Assembly (NCBI GenBank): GCA_017510875.1
Contig: JAFWLX010000276.1
Coordinates: 1 to 6,111, forward strand
Length of the DNA stretch: 6,111 nucleotides
Direction: 5' to 3'
From: Atopobiaceae bacterium
GTDB taxonomy: Bacteria; Actinomycetota; Coriobacteriia; Coriobacteriales; Atopobiaceae
The notes beneath the pieces were generated by a model, which worked only from the letters and a program-made list of their open reading frames with translations, did no database searches and was not told the DNA's origin. Within the stretch, counting starts at the first letter, position 1; each line of letters starts with the position of its first letter. The position numbers and the translations under genes were made by a program. Positions 5,765-6,111 of this stretch are shown piece after piece.

Positions 5765-6111
5765 TTATTTGCCAAGTATAAATGCACCCATTACGACAGC
5801 GGCCAAGCCAGCTGACGCTATGCTCAAAATGATGGCAAGTACATAGAGGACCCCCATAAGAACCTTGAGCTTGCCGGTTTTCATGTACCGCGTCGCACAC
5901 GCAAAGAATCCCCATAGCACCGGAATGGCCAGCGCCGGATAGCAGGCGTAGAAGGTCTGGAGCTCAAGAGTTATGACCGTCAGGTCAAAGAACGCATTGA
6001 TGATCAACATGAGCAGGCCAAAGAGGTAAAGCAGCAGTGCGGTACGCAGCTTCTCGCTTACCGTCAGGAGCTTCTCGTTGTCATGGATGTTGCGCAATAC
6101 ATAGATGCCAG
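5765..6111 (-). CDS. Multi-pass membrane protein, C-terminal part (partial)
   Basis: The reading frame is open to the window edge, so the gene begins upstream; 114 residues are visible. The first residues, GIYVLRNIHDNEKLLTVSEK, are polar. They are followed by hydrophobic segments at about LRTALLLYLFGLLMLIINAF, YACYPALAIPVLWGFFACA, and a long LMGVLYVLAIILSIA / AGLAAVVMGAFIL region that could be one long or two short helices. A basic MKTGKLK loop lies between the second and third. The protein ends with GK shortly after the last helix. A TTG at 6097 could serve as a start, but there is no sign of one being used and the frame continues beyond it. I do not recognise the family and give no function. 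A strong stem-loop follows its stop codon, so it is the last gene of its own transcript. Confidence 0.7.
   Translation of the reverse strand, partial: GIYVLRNIHDNEKLLTVSEKLRTALLLYLFGLLMLIINAFFDLTVITLELQTFYACYPALAIPVLWGFFACATRYMKTGKLKVLMGVLYVLAIILSIASAGLAAVVMGAFILGK

Noticed and set aside
6095..6097. TTG as the start codon of the membrane protein
   Set aside because: The frame remains open to the window edge and no ribosome binding site precedes the TTG, so the gene is better treated as partial.

Overview
The window reads as a bacterial chromosome segment of moderate-to-high GC in which every gene I can support lies on the minus strand, so transcription runs from high to low coordinates. The base composition, AGGAGG-type ribosome binding sites and protein style suggest an actinobacterium, perhaps a gut or oral member of the Coriobacteriia (Olsenella/Atopobium-like). 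That placement is an inference and no marker gene fixes it.

Layout in the direction of transcription. (1) 6111-5765: the C-terminal part of an unrecognised multi-pass membrane protein, cut by the window edge and closed by a strong stem-loop terminator (5700-5738). (2) 5682-5069: a decayed stretch. It holds a possible helix-turn-helix remnant interrupted by an in-frame stop, the first 30 residues of an HlyD-type NHLM bacteriocin secretion protein, and pieces of an NHLM-type ABC exporter. The ABC remnant keeps the linker before the nucleotide-binding domain and the end of that domain (Walker B, D-loop, H-loop), but has lost Walker A and the signature motif and carries a frameshift. (3) 5065-4172: an intact aminoglycoside phosphotransferase/choline kinase-fold protein. 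Its ribosome binding site sits in the last codons of the dead ABC gene. (4) 4057-2690: an intact radical SAM/SPASM protein of the peptide-modifying type, behind its own possible promoter. (5) 2689-2324: a non-coding stretch of about 370 bases with two related hairpin elements, a long inverted repeat and a short palindrome. (6) 2323-1133: a HAD-superfamily phosphatase with an N-terminal membrane anchor. (7) 1084-62: an unrecognised 340-residue soluble protein.

My interpretation is the remains of a ribosomally made peptide (RiPP/bacteriocin-like) locus. The exporter has been destroyed by large internal deletions, while a kinase-fold protein and a radical SAM peptide-modifying enzyme remain open. 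No convincing precursor peptide gene is visible here; it may lie outside the window or have been lost with the exporter. The HAD phosphatase and the unknown protein may belong to the same locus or be unrelated neighbours.
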